The notes under the pieces are model-generated. The model did no database searches. It worked only from the letters and a program-made list of their open reading frames with translations, and was not told the origin of the DNA. This document shows, piece by piece, positions 22,150 to 34,400 of a stretch of 64,000 bases of DNA (the stretch's first letter is position 1; each line of letters opens with the position of its first letter). Source of the DNA: Utricularia gibba (lineage: Eukaryota > Streptophyta > Magnoliopsida > Lamiales > Lentibulariaceae); contig CM007990.1 in the NCBI GenBank assembly GCA_002189035.1, positions 2,790,001 to 2,854,000 on the forward strand, given 5' to 3'. A program made the translations under genes and the position numbers.

Positions 22150-23010
22150 TGTTAGTGAATGTGTTCTATAAATAATAACTTATTGGAAAATCTCATTTTT
22201 TGATATTTTATTTTGAATAATGATTAAATCTATATTAATGATAAAATACTCTAATTGATCTATGTGATGTAGAAATTATGATCATATCATAATGTGAGAT
22301 TCTTCAAACATTTATTTTCAAGTTTAAAATTCTTTAACTAAAGTATTTGTGAAATGAGGATATCACAAATATGGATAAACTATTGAGTTCTCTAAATTAT
22401 TTAGATAATAGTTCTTACAATTGATGTAGTGAGATTACTAGAATCAATGCGTGAATGTTGATTAGGGAATCGATTCATTGCATAACTTGTCTTTAAAATA
22501 CTATTATGGGAAGCTAACCAAGTATCACTAGAAAGATTTAGAATATCATAGTCATGCAAGTAAGTTGAAACTTGAACTCAACAAAGTTATCTTTATCTTA
22601 ACCTTGCATTTTTGCTCATTACTAATAGTAGTTTAACCATGACTTGCTTAGTACGGATGAGAAGGGATGCAATTTTTCAAAGTTGAAGATAGTTGATTGA
22701 TCATTAAAGAATTCATCATTCATGATGACTTTGAGATGTTATCTTGAGTAATGACATCAAACCTAGCAATAATTCTTGAGCCCAGGTTAATGATACTTGA
22801 AGAGTTTGAGTAAGCCATTTAATGTTAGTGTTTAAATGCCATTATAAGTTCAATACATTATAAAAACATGTACTCATATTTTAGTATCAAATGAGATATT
22901 GTATGGTGGGTGGTCGTAAGAAGGTAAAAATCAGTTCACTCGATTATTTTTACATTTTGGAGATTATGATATGTTGCTAAACATCACTCATGATCAATAA
23001 TAACTAGTCA
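22150..23010 (+). repeat. LTR fragment, sister of 47963-48860
   Basis: Starts TGTTAGTG and aligns in order with the LTR at 47963 (TGTTGGTG). Shared phrases include GTGAGATTACTAGAA, AATCGATTCA, TGGGAAGCTAA and CATGCAAGTAAGTT. The right part is missing, so it is a truncated copy. Confidence 0.75.
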
Positions 23011-23229
23011 CATTTGTAATAAGCTTGTAAAGTATCTCTAGTTATACACTATAGTCACATGATGTTTAGATATACACGCTTGATAAACAGAAATTTTAGC
23101 ATATCGTTGCAAATAAAGCAAACCTCCGTATCAAATAAATTTATAAACCCTAATCTACACAAAATACAAATTTAGAAAACTTTTATAGTAGATATTGGGG
23201 TCGATCATGAAGAGCTTGTACTTGTAAGT

Positions 23230-24780
23230 GTTTTAGGAAATGCATAATTTGGGCTAATAGTAGTCTTACTTTAAGCTCGAATCAACAGTGGTAAACAAGT
23301 CCAGTAAACGAGATCAGTAAACAATATCAAGTCTCAACGCTAAAGGTAACAAGTACTGGTTCTAACTTAGAATAATAGGAAGATGTCTCAAGGATTGTAG
23401 GTGGTGTTATGCTAAGGTTCCTAATTTAATTTATTATGTTCATACACTCACAACTTCAAATAACCCAAGTCTACCCAGGTCATTCATCATATTTTCGGCT
23501 AAGCTAGTCCCCAATATCATAACCAATATTGCAATTAGGTCTATCCGCATGCAAAGCATATAGAACTAGTTCTACCCGATTCTACTGGTTCTACCCCAGA
23601 CTAACACCTACTGCTCCCGCCTTGATTTGTTGGTCTACTTCTAAATCAAGCATCTAAGTTGTGAAGCTACTTATTCCCCCCTTAGGTCTACCCATGGTTT
23701 GATAGAAATAAGAGTTAAGGAACCAACATAAACTTCATTATTAACCCTAAGCACACATCACCATACTTCACCCTAAGGCATCCCTAAAACTTTAGACATA
23801 AAAGAACACATTTATCTAACCTAAAGCACAATAAAATATAACTATTTTGTATTATAAAATTCAGGGAAAATGTGTGTCATCACACTATGCTACAACGACA
23901 CGAGACTTCTCCCCAAGTCCTAGCTAAGACTAACATAAAACTAACTTCGTCAGCGCCAATGATAAACATAAACAACTCTGATAAAATTCGGATGCATGAA
24001 TTGTATGAGTGCTAGTGTGAATGTCATATTATCACTCAAATGTGCATGAATGGATTCCTCTTGGGGAGTGTTTTCGAAAATTACTTCCTCAAGTTGATTC
24101 GTTCAAAACCGCTTAGGACTATGGTTGCCAACTCTTTTCTTTCTCTCTTTTTTTTCTTTTTTTTCGATAGTGAAGGGCAGCTTGTTCTGAATTGATAAGG
24201 GTATAATGTCATGGCCTTTCTCGTGAAAGAGTGTTTGCCAAGCACTCAAACCTTATACCTCAGGGCCTCCTCCAACTCCTCCGGATCAATCCATCCCTTT
24301 GCGCCCATTTACTACTTATTGAGTCCGCACATGCTGTTTTATTATGTGTTGTTTTTCATGATTTTAATCTCATCATTTTTTTGATGTTGCTTTTCTCTTT
24401 TTTTTTTCTTTTTTTTTAAGTTGGCAAATTGTCTCAAAACGATTATGAAATCTATCAACTCAAGTGAAACTAATCTAGATCACACTTCCTAGGTTCCTTT
24501 AATCATGCACATGCTCTCATAAAATTGAAGGTAAAGCATGCTCCCAAGAATATAAAAGGCATAGAAAGCTCATACATCCAAATCATCTCAGAATTGCAAT
24601 GTTCAATCATGTGGCCATTTGAAGTAGTTCATTGACGGGAAACAAAACAGGCAAGCAAGTATTCGATTATTCCTAACACAGACTAACATACACATATACG
24701 AACAACATCCTAAGGAAAAGTAAAACTAAAAATAAAAATAAAAATAAAATAAAGCTACACAAATAAGCTCAGCAACATGT
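23230..24780 (-). repeat. Probable 3' untranslated region and LTR of an Athila-like element
   Basis: Lies downstream of the Athila ORF1 on the same strand and has no coding capacity. Parts of it (CACACTATGCTACAACGACAC, and CTAGCTAAGACTAA) recur at 62990-63440. Two long pyrimidine runs, 24138-24167 and 24388-24415, read as purine tracts on the minus strand and are possible polypurine tracts. I could not fix LTR ends. Confidence 0.5.
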
Positions 24781-24852
24781 TACTTGTTCAGGGAGGAGTC
24801 TATCACTCCCTGTTTCAGTTCTTGCACTTCACGAATTAAATCAGACATTTTC

Positions 24853-26568
24853 TCACTCAAATCTTTTGATCATTTCTGGGCAGCAGCATCCCTTGCTGTT
24901 GTGCTTGGAGATTGCAGGAGCAGGGGCATTTGTGTTGCATTCTCCAGCGACAGAATTTCCGCATAAACCTGCCAAAGATCTAAAAACAAACCCACTCCTT
25001 TGAGCTTTAATTAGTCCCGCAACTTTCAAGAAATAAGCATCTAAAGGAATTGTCTTAGATTCAACATGGAAATATTCTAATTCAGACAGTTTTTCAGGGC
25101 ATAAAGTGTGAGCAAGATGCGTGATAATGTTTCCAAAACTCAAGTGTTGAATTTTCGTGCGTCTATAGTCTCTAGTCATTTGTTCAGCAATCATAGCACC
25201 TAAGTTTAGAGAGCGTTTGTTCATAATACACCACATGACAAATAATTCACGCTTATAAAGGGAATTAAATCCTATTGTTCGTTCAAAAAGGGTTGTGATA
25301 ACAACGATATGAGCATAACGCATAACCGGATCAACAAACAAGTCTGTCTTAGTCCATTTTGCCTTAAATTCTATAATATGCTGATCAGTCAAAATCGCAT
25401 AAATTTCCTCAGCATCAAATTCCTCAGGATAATGAAAAAGGGATGCAGCAAACTCATGAGAATCTACATCATGTTCTGAACAAAATCCTAGAGCTACGTT
25501 CCATTCAGCCAATGAAAAAGAAAATTCAACCCCCATTAACCGAAAAGAGCTAGCAGCAGGATCTAGCACAGTTTCAGGGATTTCATACACAAAAGTGGCA
25601 GCAAATTCATAAGATAGTTCAATGTACCCAGGAAATTTCATTTCAAATAAATTCATGAATGTTGTCCCTTCAAACAGGGAAGAAATTCTATCAGCAATTC
25701 CTAATTCTACCAGAATATCGTGATCAATATGACAACAGGGTGTTACCTTTGCACCCTTTACCTCACCGTACCGATCAGTGTGCATTTCCTTTGTGAAGGT
25801 CAGGTACCGAGTGTTCAACATGTCTGCATAGTGCTTGAAATACAGTATCCCCTTGCGCGTCATTTGCCTCTGGAATTTCTCCTTTTCTTGTGCAAACTTC
25901 CCTGATTTCACATACAGAGGCACCAATTTAGGTAAAAATTTATTTCTTTTAATGGTACCTTCATTTTCCTTTTCTGTTGTGCTTCCGAACGATTGCTCCT
26001 CTGCTTCCTCAATTTCCTTATTTTGATTCTCTTCATTTTCGCCCTCATTTCTGTCCATTAAAGCTTCTTCTTCAGCAACCTGTTCTTCGAGTTCCTCCAC
26101 TTCATCTCTGGATTTTTCAGCATTTGTCTCTGGAACAGGTGCTGCTGGTTCCCAAGGCGTGACATCTTCTTCTTCAGGAACCGATTCGTCCAGTGGTATC
26201 CTCTGCTTTTTCTTCCTGCCCTTCCCTTTCTTCTTCTTAGTCAAGACTTGTGGTTCTGAGGGTGGCTCCTCCACTGGTGTTTTTCTCTTGTAGCTTTTCT
26301 GCATGCCCCTCAATCTTTGTTGGAGGCTGACATTCTCCAAGTTGTTGTTGTCAGAGGGTTCTCCCATTTCAGCCGCCTGAAGGATCACGTCTACTCCCTG
26401 GAAATTTTCTGTAGCAGCAATAGTAGGCAAATCGCCTTCTTCTAAGGTTGGAACAACAATGATTTCCGCTTCAGCACCTCCAGCAACTTCCTTTGGCTGC
26501 TCTGCTTGCATTTTCTTTCGGCTGGGTCTCTCCTTTGCAGCTTTTCTTCCACTTCTTGTTGCAGGCAT
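24853..26568 (-). CDS. Athila-type retrotransposon ORF1 protein
   Basis: An uninterrupted 571-codon frame. The N-terminal 200 residues are charged and repetitive, with a strongly basic patch KKKKGKGRKKKQR that could be a nuclear signal and a long acidic run (EELEEQVAEEEALMD). The C-terminal 350 residues carry the ORF1 domain: LVELGIADRISSLFEGTTFM, FEMKFPGYIELSYEFAATF, and FRLMGVEFSFSLAEWNVALG, the pattern of the Arabidopsis retrotransposon ORF-1 (ATHILA) family. A late MWCIMNKRSLNLGAMIAEQM block is also family-like. It follows the integrase relic in the usual Athila order. The role of this domain is not known. It is open although the integrase beside it is broken. Confidence 0.82.
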   Translation of the reverse strand: MPATRSGRKAAKERPSRKKMQAEQPKEVAGGAEAEIIVVPTLEEGDLPTIAATENFQGVDVILQAAEMGEPSDNNNLENVSLQQRLRGMQKSYKRKTPVEEPPSEPQVLTKKKKGKGRKKKQRIPLDESVPEEEDVTPWEPAAPVPETNAEKSRDEVEELEEQVAEEEALMDRNEGENEENQNKEIEEAEEQSFGSTTEKENEGTIKRNKFLPKLVPLYVKSGKFAQEKEKFQRQMTRKGILYFKHYADMLNTRYLTFTKEMHTDRYGEVKGAKVTPCCHIDHDILVELGIADRISSLFEGTTFMNLFEMKFPGYIELSYEFAATFVYEIPETVLDPAASSFRLMGVEFSFSLAEWNVALGFCSEHDVDSHEFAASLFHYPEEFDAEEIYAILTDQHIIEFKAKWTKTDLFVDPVMRYAHIVVITTLFERTIGFNSLYKRELFVMWCIMNKRSLNLGAMIAEQMTRDYRRTKIQHLSFGNIITHLAHTLCPEKLSELEYFHVESKTIPLDAYFLKVAGLIKAQRSGFVFRSLAGLCGNSVAGECNTNAPAPAISKHNSKGCCCPEMIKRFE

Positions 26569-26914
26569 TTTGTTTCTACCGCTGTAATTTTTACAGAAAA
26601 ATCACAGAAGAAACGGTTGAAGTGAGGAACAAAGAAACTGCTCCTCCAATTAGTTTCAAGCACTAGGGGTTTTTCCGTCATTTCCTTTGGTTCGACTTCC
26701 CACTTCCCTCAACAGTCGAATTTTTGTGTAACTCCCCATGCTTAATTTCCCTTGAGTTAAGCATCCATCCTTGCCCAACAGCACAAAACATGGCAAAAAT
26801 TCTAAAAGAAAACATATTAAAATAGAAATAAAAATGCATAAATTAAAAGAGTTAGCCATGGGTTGCCTCCCATAAGCACTCTTATTTAAAGTCTTGGACC
26901 TAACTTCTCATTGG

Positions 26915-27460
26915 CTATGTTTCTGGAGCATCCATCAGCTTGATCATCTCCAGATTTCCTGTGATCATGTTAGCATTTTCATAAAAAATTTTCAAACGGT
27001 GCCCATTTACCAAAAATCCCTTGTTTGAGTCTCCATCAAATATTTCCACAACACCATTTGAAAAAATTTTCTTCACAATAAAAGGCCTTATCCATCCTGA
27101 TGTCAACATTCCAGGATGCAATTTCAACCTGGATTGGAATAATAAAACTTTCTGGCCAATCTTGAAATTTCTCTTGGAAATATGCACGTCGTGATATCTC
27201 TTAGTCCGAGCCTAGAATAGTTTTGAGCTCTCATACGCATCATTTCTCAACTCCTCAAGTTCTGAAAGCTAGAGCTTCCTGTGACTTGCACTAAGGTTCC
27301 TATCCAAGTTTAACTTCTTCACATCCCACCAGGCCTTGTGCTCAAGAGCTGTTGGTAATCTACATGGCTTCCCATAGATCAACCGAAATGGTAAGGTCCC
27401 AATGGAAGTCTTATATGCTGTTCATATGGCCCAAAGTGTATCCTTAAACTCTTAACCCTA
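26915..27460 (-). pseudogene. Athila-type integrase C-terminus, broken
   Basis: The minus strand reads TAYKTSIGTLPFRLIYGKPC, LPTALEHKAWWDVKKLN, ISKRNFKIGQKVLLFQSRLK and GWIRPFIVKKIF. These are the end of the integrase core and the C-terminal domain of Athila-like elements. Several in-frame stops are seen between 27190 and 27440 (R to TGA in the TAYKTS region, and TAG codons in the LSELEELR and ARTKRYHD regions). The last 90 codons (27187-26915) are open. The rest of pol upstream is absent, so the element is cut at about 27460. Confidence 0.85.
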
Positions 27461-29310
27461 AATTTTTTGTCAGTCATTTTGATATAGGTTAAAAATGCGA
27501 AAAATAAATTTTTTTAGGTCAAATATGCCATCAACCCTGATTTCATTTATCTATATACACATTTTATAACATAATTTTGTTATTTATTACATATCGTTAT
27601 ATATATATTGATAAAATGCTAAAAATAAAACAATTTTATGTGTTATAAGCTAACTAAAATTTAAAACAAATAAGAATGGGTAATTTTCCCACACACTTAC
27701 ACATAGTAGGCACTTTTCTAAAATGAAATTTGGACATTGGGTAGATTTTTGAAGAACCCCAGGTTTTTTGATGAACTCAAAATGGTGACTAAGTTGCTCA
27801 TTGGTGAACCATCAGATGATTTAAAATATTTACTAAAATAATGATTAAATACCAAATCGATAGTTACTGAGTCGATGGATCTGGTTCCTCAATTACTCAA
27901 ACGAAACCAGAACCACTCTTCGGTTCCAGTTTGGTATTGGAACCAATGCAGATCTCGGTTCCGTTTTGGAACCAGAAGAGATGCAATGGTTCCAATTCGA
28001 ACCACAGTTTAGTTCCGAACAGGCCTAACTCAATCTAGGAGGGCATCCATCATGGGCCTCATCATTTGGAAGAAGACAACAGCGTTAACTTTATCAAAAT
28101 ATTGCTCACCACAGCCCATGAAGCATGAGTTGTGAGGGTTTGGTCTTGCAATTAGTCCCAAGGTTTCTAATCCGATATTGTTTCCTTCTATGAAGGAGAG
28201 AGTCCTTCCTAATGACTCGCTTGTGACCCAATACTCTTCCAATTCATTTTTTCTGAACTTCAAGTAGAGCAAAAACTCAAATACACAATGAATAGGTATC
28301 ATAACTCATAGAGAAACTTAGCAAGGGACAAGTCATAGTATGTTGATGGTGCAAAACATTATGAGGTTGAGGAATTATTCAATCTTCCTTACTGATTTTC
28401 TTCAATATTAGATGGATTAAGGATTTTAGGGAAAGCAATAAAAAAGGCAAATATCTTGGTAACCTACAAAAAAGAAATGAGGATGCTCACACAAATGCTA
28501 TGAGGTTAAGGAATCGTTCGATGTTATTTCCCAGATATCAAACTTATAATTTATAAAATTTAAATAAATCTAAACACATTTATAATTCAAAATTAAATTA
28601 TATATATTTTTTATCTTTTCATGCCAAACACCCAAACGGTTTGCTTATGGCAATGTACCTATTTGATATAATTGTTAAGGTTACTTAACAATAGGTTTTA
28701 AATTTTAGCATGTTTGATAAATATTGTAAAGATTAACAACATCGTTTATTTTCGCAGGTATGAAGCAATTTTTGGGGTGTGAAGATTAACGTGTGGGGGG
28801 TTTAGGTTTACATTCACAATTTCTTATTATTCCTCTTCTGCCCCTCGTATTCAAATCACCGTTGAACATATTTTGTATGCTGAAAGAAAAGAGTTCATGT
28901 TCTGTGAGCTGCATAACTGAGATTCTATTATCGAGCACCATTGTAAGAGCAGATAGCAAGAACTACAAAGTAGAAACTAGCAGTTTTCCACCTTGAACAT
29001 GAACTTTGTTTTATGGGTGAAGCTTTATAATCTCATCTCTCATGAACTCTTTAGGTTGTTCTTACTAAAATAGAGATCTTTATCAGCTCCATTTGTATTC
29101 GTCTCTTGCAGTTATTGCCATTCATTATTGGTTTGTATTCTATTATGTTTTCATTTTGCTTACATATTGTGGTTTCTCAAATTTACCTTTGTTTTGTTTC
29201 ATAATTTCACAATGGTATATATGATATGCTGCTCCTTTTGTAATAGATATGCGTTATTTAAGTCTTGTTCCCATATTTCAGAATGATTTATGAATAAATA
29301 AGAGTAGCAA
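27461..29310. other. Intergenic DNA, no recognised gene
   Basis: AT-rich. A 90-codon minus-strand frame at 28030-28302 (contains TLSFIEGNNIGLETLGLIAR and MMRPMMDALLD) looks protein-like but I do not recognise it. It may be a gene fragment. Nothing else is supported. Confidence 0.4.
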
Positions 29311-29313
29311 CCA

Positions 29314-30530
29314 TTGGTGCTACACATGCCATCAATCAAACTTCTTTTATGCATATGCTTGCCGTTATTTACACATGGTTGCCAAAGAAACAAACTAGCA
29401 TATTCATATAAGGAAAAAATTCCAAAGCAAATTGAATACATGAAGGGGCTTATCATTGATGCTAACTCCGCTTGTTTGGACAAATTAAGGCTCACAAGAA
29501 GTGTATTTTTGAAACTGTGTACTCTCCTACAAGAGAAGGTTAATCTTAAACCCACGATGTATATTGAAGTGCCAAAAATGGTTGCTATTTTCTTAGGAAT
29601 TCTTGCACATCATAGAAAAACAAGGACACAAAAGCATGTCTTCAAGAGATTAATATGGATAATGTCTAAGTATTTAACACTATGTTAATAGCAATTCTTT
29701 TCTTGTAAGATGAATTGTATGTTAAGGCAAAACTGATAATTGATATTGATCATACATCAAGATTCGGATTCTTTGGAGCATTAAATTTTTAAGCTTTTAT
29801 GTGTATTATATTTTTCTTCAAGACCATAATTAACTTTTGTTTTTTTTATATTAGAATTGCCTTGGTGCACTTAATGAATCAAATTTTCTGCTTCATATGA
29901 AGGATGATTAGAAGACATGATTTAGAAACTGAAAGGGCCAATTATCTATGAATGTGATTGGAGTCTAAGATTACCAAATGAACTTCAAATATGTGCTGTC
30001 CGAATGGGAGGGATCAACTTTCTACAACATGGTACTAAGATCAGCCCTTATTAAGCAACGAAATTCTTTCAAAGTTCTACTAGGTAGGATGTTATTGATC
30101 TGGTAACATTCTACACTATATATCATTTATCATATAGAAAAAACTTGTTATGTGTGCGTACAGGTTGCTACTACATGTGCACCCACGATTACACAAATTG
30201 CGAAGATTTTTTGGCTCTTTATAGATCTATTCGTCACCATTTGAAGAAGTAGGGTATTGGTTCTAAGGCACCATAAAATGCAAGGGAGTATTTCAATATG
30301 TGATATTCATCTACAAGGAATGTCATCGAGCAAGCATGGAGATTGATGAAAATGCGATGGGGCATTCTTCAAGATGCAAGGTTTTATCCTATTCAAATAT
30401 CAATACACTATAGCTTGTGCATTGCTTCATAAATTTATTCAAAAGGAAATGAGGTCTTATGTGTGGGAAAATGAGGTACTAGAGGTATTTCATAATATGC
30501 ATGCAATTATGGAAGAGGATTTTGAAGATA
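29314..30530 (+). pseudogene. Second PIF/Harbinger-type nuclease relic (HARBI1-like)
   Basis: The open part (29314-29688) contains LDKLRLTRSVFLKLCTLLQE then VAIFLGILAHHRKTRTQKHV and FKRLIWIMSKY, the N-terminal helical domain of plant HARBI1-like nucleases. Across stops and frame changes there follow FKYVLSEWEGSTFYNMVLRS (catalytic-core block FxxVLxGWEGSAxDxxVL), GCYYMCTHDYTN (YYLVDAGYxN-like) and EYFNM.YSSTRNVIEQAW with LMKMRWGILQDARFYPI, the final conserved block. It differs from the first Harbinger relic. No Myb-like partner was seen next to it. Confidence 0.8.
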
Positions 30531-31152
30531 ATTTATAATACAGGTAGTACAGCTGAGTGGATGATAAACCAAAAATTCTTTACATGTCACAAGTCTAAAG
30601 TTTTTCTCATTAAAACTAATTTGTATTCTAAGCGTATAAACCACAAGTAATTTACAAACAAAATTAATATAGCAGCATTAAGTCCAAGTCAATTCACAAA
30701 AAGTACATGGTTTTTAGTTGTTGGCCTTATACATAAGTTGGATTAAACAGGGGAGTTTATTTGAAATTGAATTTCCATTCTAACTAAATTAATAAAATTC
30801 TTCTACTGATTTTTAAATTGAAAAGTAGAAAATAAAATGCATAAATCAACATTTCAAACAACTAACGATTTATTTTGCATTTGAACAAGGATTTAACTTC
30901 ATGAAAACAAGTAAAAGTTCATGGTCAGGTTTAAATCCTATTCTAGAGACATAATCGTGAACATTAACTAAGTACTAAGTTGCATCACCTTCTTTCAAAT
31001 AGAACAAGTAATTCAACTAGTTGTCAGTATCCTGCTTTTCAGCTACACCAAATCTGTTTTTATTCTTTTCTGATAATTGGTAAAAAAAATATCATTTCTC
31101 TTTAATTCAACTTCCCACGCAGATTTGTAATTCCCCTATTATCTTTGTTCTA
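30531..31152. other. AT-rich intergenic DNA
   Basis: No reading frame or repeat with support; left flank of the copia element. Confidence 0.4.
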
Positions 31153-31157
31153 AATAT

Positions 31158-31480
31158 TGTTGTTGCAAGAAAAATAGAATCTTGGGAAGTAACAAAAAGG
31201 TAATGCTTATGAGATCACCTTGGATGAAAAACGACTGATGAACAATAAGAATGACCAAAAACCTAATTGACAAGCATTCCTAGTAGGGTTTATATATATC
31301 CAATACCTAGGTTACCCAACAGTGGACCACAATCATTGAAAACACACAAAAAGCCCAACAACTCGAATCCAACACTTCCATGCTCGAACTCAACACCTTT
31401 TTATCTGAAATATAACATTATGACACAAGATTAGTGCTTCCAATCACCTTCAAGCTTTGGATTGAGGCTGATCTCCAACA
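31158..31480 (-). repeat. 3' LTR of the copia element
   Basis: 323 bp with TG/CA ends, about 97 percent identical by eye to the right LTR. The last pol codons overlap it: the RNase H frame runs to about 31418, inside the LTR. Confidence 0.93.
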
Positions 31481-34400
31481 CTCCCCCCAGACCGAGATCT
31501 CCCAACTTGAAAAGTCTTCCATAGTCATGAGATTCATGTTCTTCCTTGCTAGCTCAAACTGAACTCTGTTCAAACCTTTGGTGAGCCCATCAGCAAACTG
31601 ATTCCCACTCTCAACATACTGCACTTTAATCTTCTTCTCCTTGATATAATTCCTTATGACATGATACCTGATTCTTATGTGTTTGGCTTTGCTGAAGTTC
31701 GTCGGATCCTTGGCAATGGAGATTGCAGCTCGATTATCCATAAGCAGATGTGTAGCTTCCTTTTGTATGAATCCAAGTTCGTTTAGCATCTGCCTCAACC
31801 AAACACAATAGTTCGAAGCATGTGCTGCTGAGATGTATTCTGCTTCAGCTGTTGATTGTGCTACCACTTTTTGTTTCTTCGAAAACCAGACTATAGGGGT
31901 CTTATTTAAGAAGAAGAGTGCACCAGATTTACTTTTGCTATCTTCAGCCATACCATAATCACTATCTGAGTAGGCTCTAAGTTTCAAGACTGGTTTTTCA
32001 CCTTCATAGGGATAGAACAATCCGAAATCAGTAGTAGATTTTATGTACCTGAAAGCTCTTTTCACAGCTGCCATGTGAGTTGTTGTTGGTTTGTTGAGGA
32101 AGCAAGATAAGACATTTACACAAAACACAAGTCAGTCCTTGTATGCTGGAGATAAATGAGGCTTCCAATCATACTTCTATAAGTAGTGGTATCCACATTC
32201 TTTCCCTGATTGTTCTCTTCAATCACCTGTTTGTAATCCAAAGGCGTTTTTGAAGGATTGACATCTTTGAACCCAAACCTTTCAAGAAGTTCATTACAGT
32301 ACTTTTTCTGTGATATGAATGTTCCAACACCTTCAAGTTGATGAATTTCCATGCCTAGATAGTAGGACATCATTCCAAGGTCAGTCATCTTGAATTCATT
32401 TTTGAGTAGAGCTTTGAATTCCTCAATCTTCCTTTCACTACCTGATGTAATCATAAGATCATCCACATATAAGCTAATAAATAAACGATCATCTTCTTTT
32501 CTTTTAACATACAGTGAGTAATCACTATATGTTTTTCTGAAACCAATACCCTGGAGAAAGTTATCCATGCGTTCATTCCATGCTCTAGGAGCTTGCTTCA
32601 ACCCATAGAGAGATTTCTTTAGCTTCAATACCTTGTCTTCATGACCTGACACTTCGAAGCCCTTTGGTTGTTCAACAAAAACAACCTCCTCCAACACACC
32701 ATTCAAGAACGCAGTCTTGACATCCATGTGATGCACTTTCCATCCATGAGCAGCTGAAATGGCAAGAAGTACTTTAATCGTGTCAAATCTTGCTACTGGT
32801 GCAAAAATATCATGAAAATTTATTCCTTTGATCTGACTATATCCCTTGGCTACTAATCTAGCCTTATATTTGTTGATAGAGCCATCTGCATTCATCTTGG
32901 TTTTGAATAACCACTTGAGGCCAATAGGTTTGAAACCCCTATCCTTGGGTTTATCAACTAACTCCCATGTTTCATTTTCAAGTATAGAATTCATTTCTTC
33001 CTTCATGGCCTCTCTCCATTTTGGATTTTGTACAGCCACTTCAAATGATGTTGGATCTCCTGTCAATAATCCAGCCAAAATATCAGCTACAGCATCTTGG
33101 ACATCATCATTCAACTTGGAGAAACTTATTGTAGGAGCCTTGTTTCTTTTGCTTCGTCTAATGTCAGTAACATGACTATCTTCATTATCTATTGAATCTC
33201 TGATGTTTTTGCGTTTCCTCCTTTGCCAATCACGATCACATGGGTAATAATCTTCATCATCAGTATCAGGTTCCTCTCCATCAGATTCATCTATTGATGA
33301 GTCTTTTGCATTCGTGCCTTGCTCCTCTTCCTGGATTTCGAAATTCCCATCTGAATGTAGATCATTGGCCTTCTCCTCCTCTGGAGCTGGAAAATTCTCA
33401 TCTGAATGCTGATCATTTACTTGATTTGAATCTTCATGAACGAGTTCTGAAGTTTCTTGGTTTGTTGAATTCCTGGAAGAGAAGTTTTGAGGCATGTGTG
33501 TCCAGAGGTCTCCTTTCCCATGGGTGCTATGCCTTCCATCACTTTTATGAGCTTCTGCATCATTCAGAGAAATGCAATCATCAATTAAAGTATACCTTGC
33601 ACCTTCATCAAAAGTGACATCATGGCTGAAGATAAATTTTTTCTGTTGAGGTAAATAAACTTTATATCCCTTGGTAGTGTTGCTATAACCAACAAATACA
33701 TCAGATATAGATTTCTTTTCAAGTTTTCCTCGTTTTTGGTCTGGTATATGAGTAAAACACAGACTACCAAAGATTTTGAGATGATCAACCTTTTTAATAT
33801 AACCATGCCATTTTTCATGGGCAGTTTTTCCACTAATCGCCCTTGAGGGAAGCAAGTTCAATAGATATACAGATGTAGATACCGCTTCAGCCCAGAAATT
33901 TACAGGAAGATCTTTTTCAAACAATAGGCATCTTGACATATCAAGGATTGTTCTGTTTCTCCTTTCACATATACCATTCTGTTGTGGAGAATATGGTACG
34001 GTGAATTGATGCATGATTCCCTCATTTTCACAGAACATTCTCATGCTATTATTGTAGAATTCGCCTCCATTGTCTGATCTAATCATCTTCAAAGAGCATC
34101 CACTCTGATTCTCAATCATCACTTTGAATTTTCGAAAGATATGAGGAACTTCTAACTTGCTTTTAAGAAAGTAAACCCAACAATAACGTGAATAATCATC
34201 AATGAATGTAACAAAATATCTACTCCCCCCTAATGAACATTCCTTAAATGGTCCACAAACATCTGTATGCACAAGCTCTAATTTCTCATTTGCTACTGAA
34301 TCACTGGAATAAAAGGGCTTTCTACACTATTTACCTTGATGGCACACTTCACATATGGCATTAGCAAACTTGATGTCTTTCAATTCCAGTACTTCCTTAT

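Noticed and set aside
33240-33617. Plus-strand 125-codon frame within the copia element
   Set aside because: Shadow of the minus-strand polyprotein; no similarity of its own.
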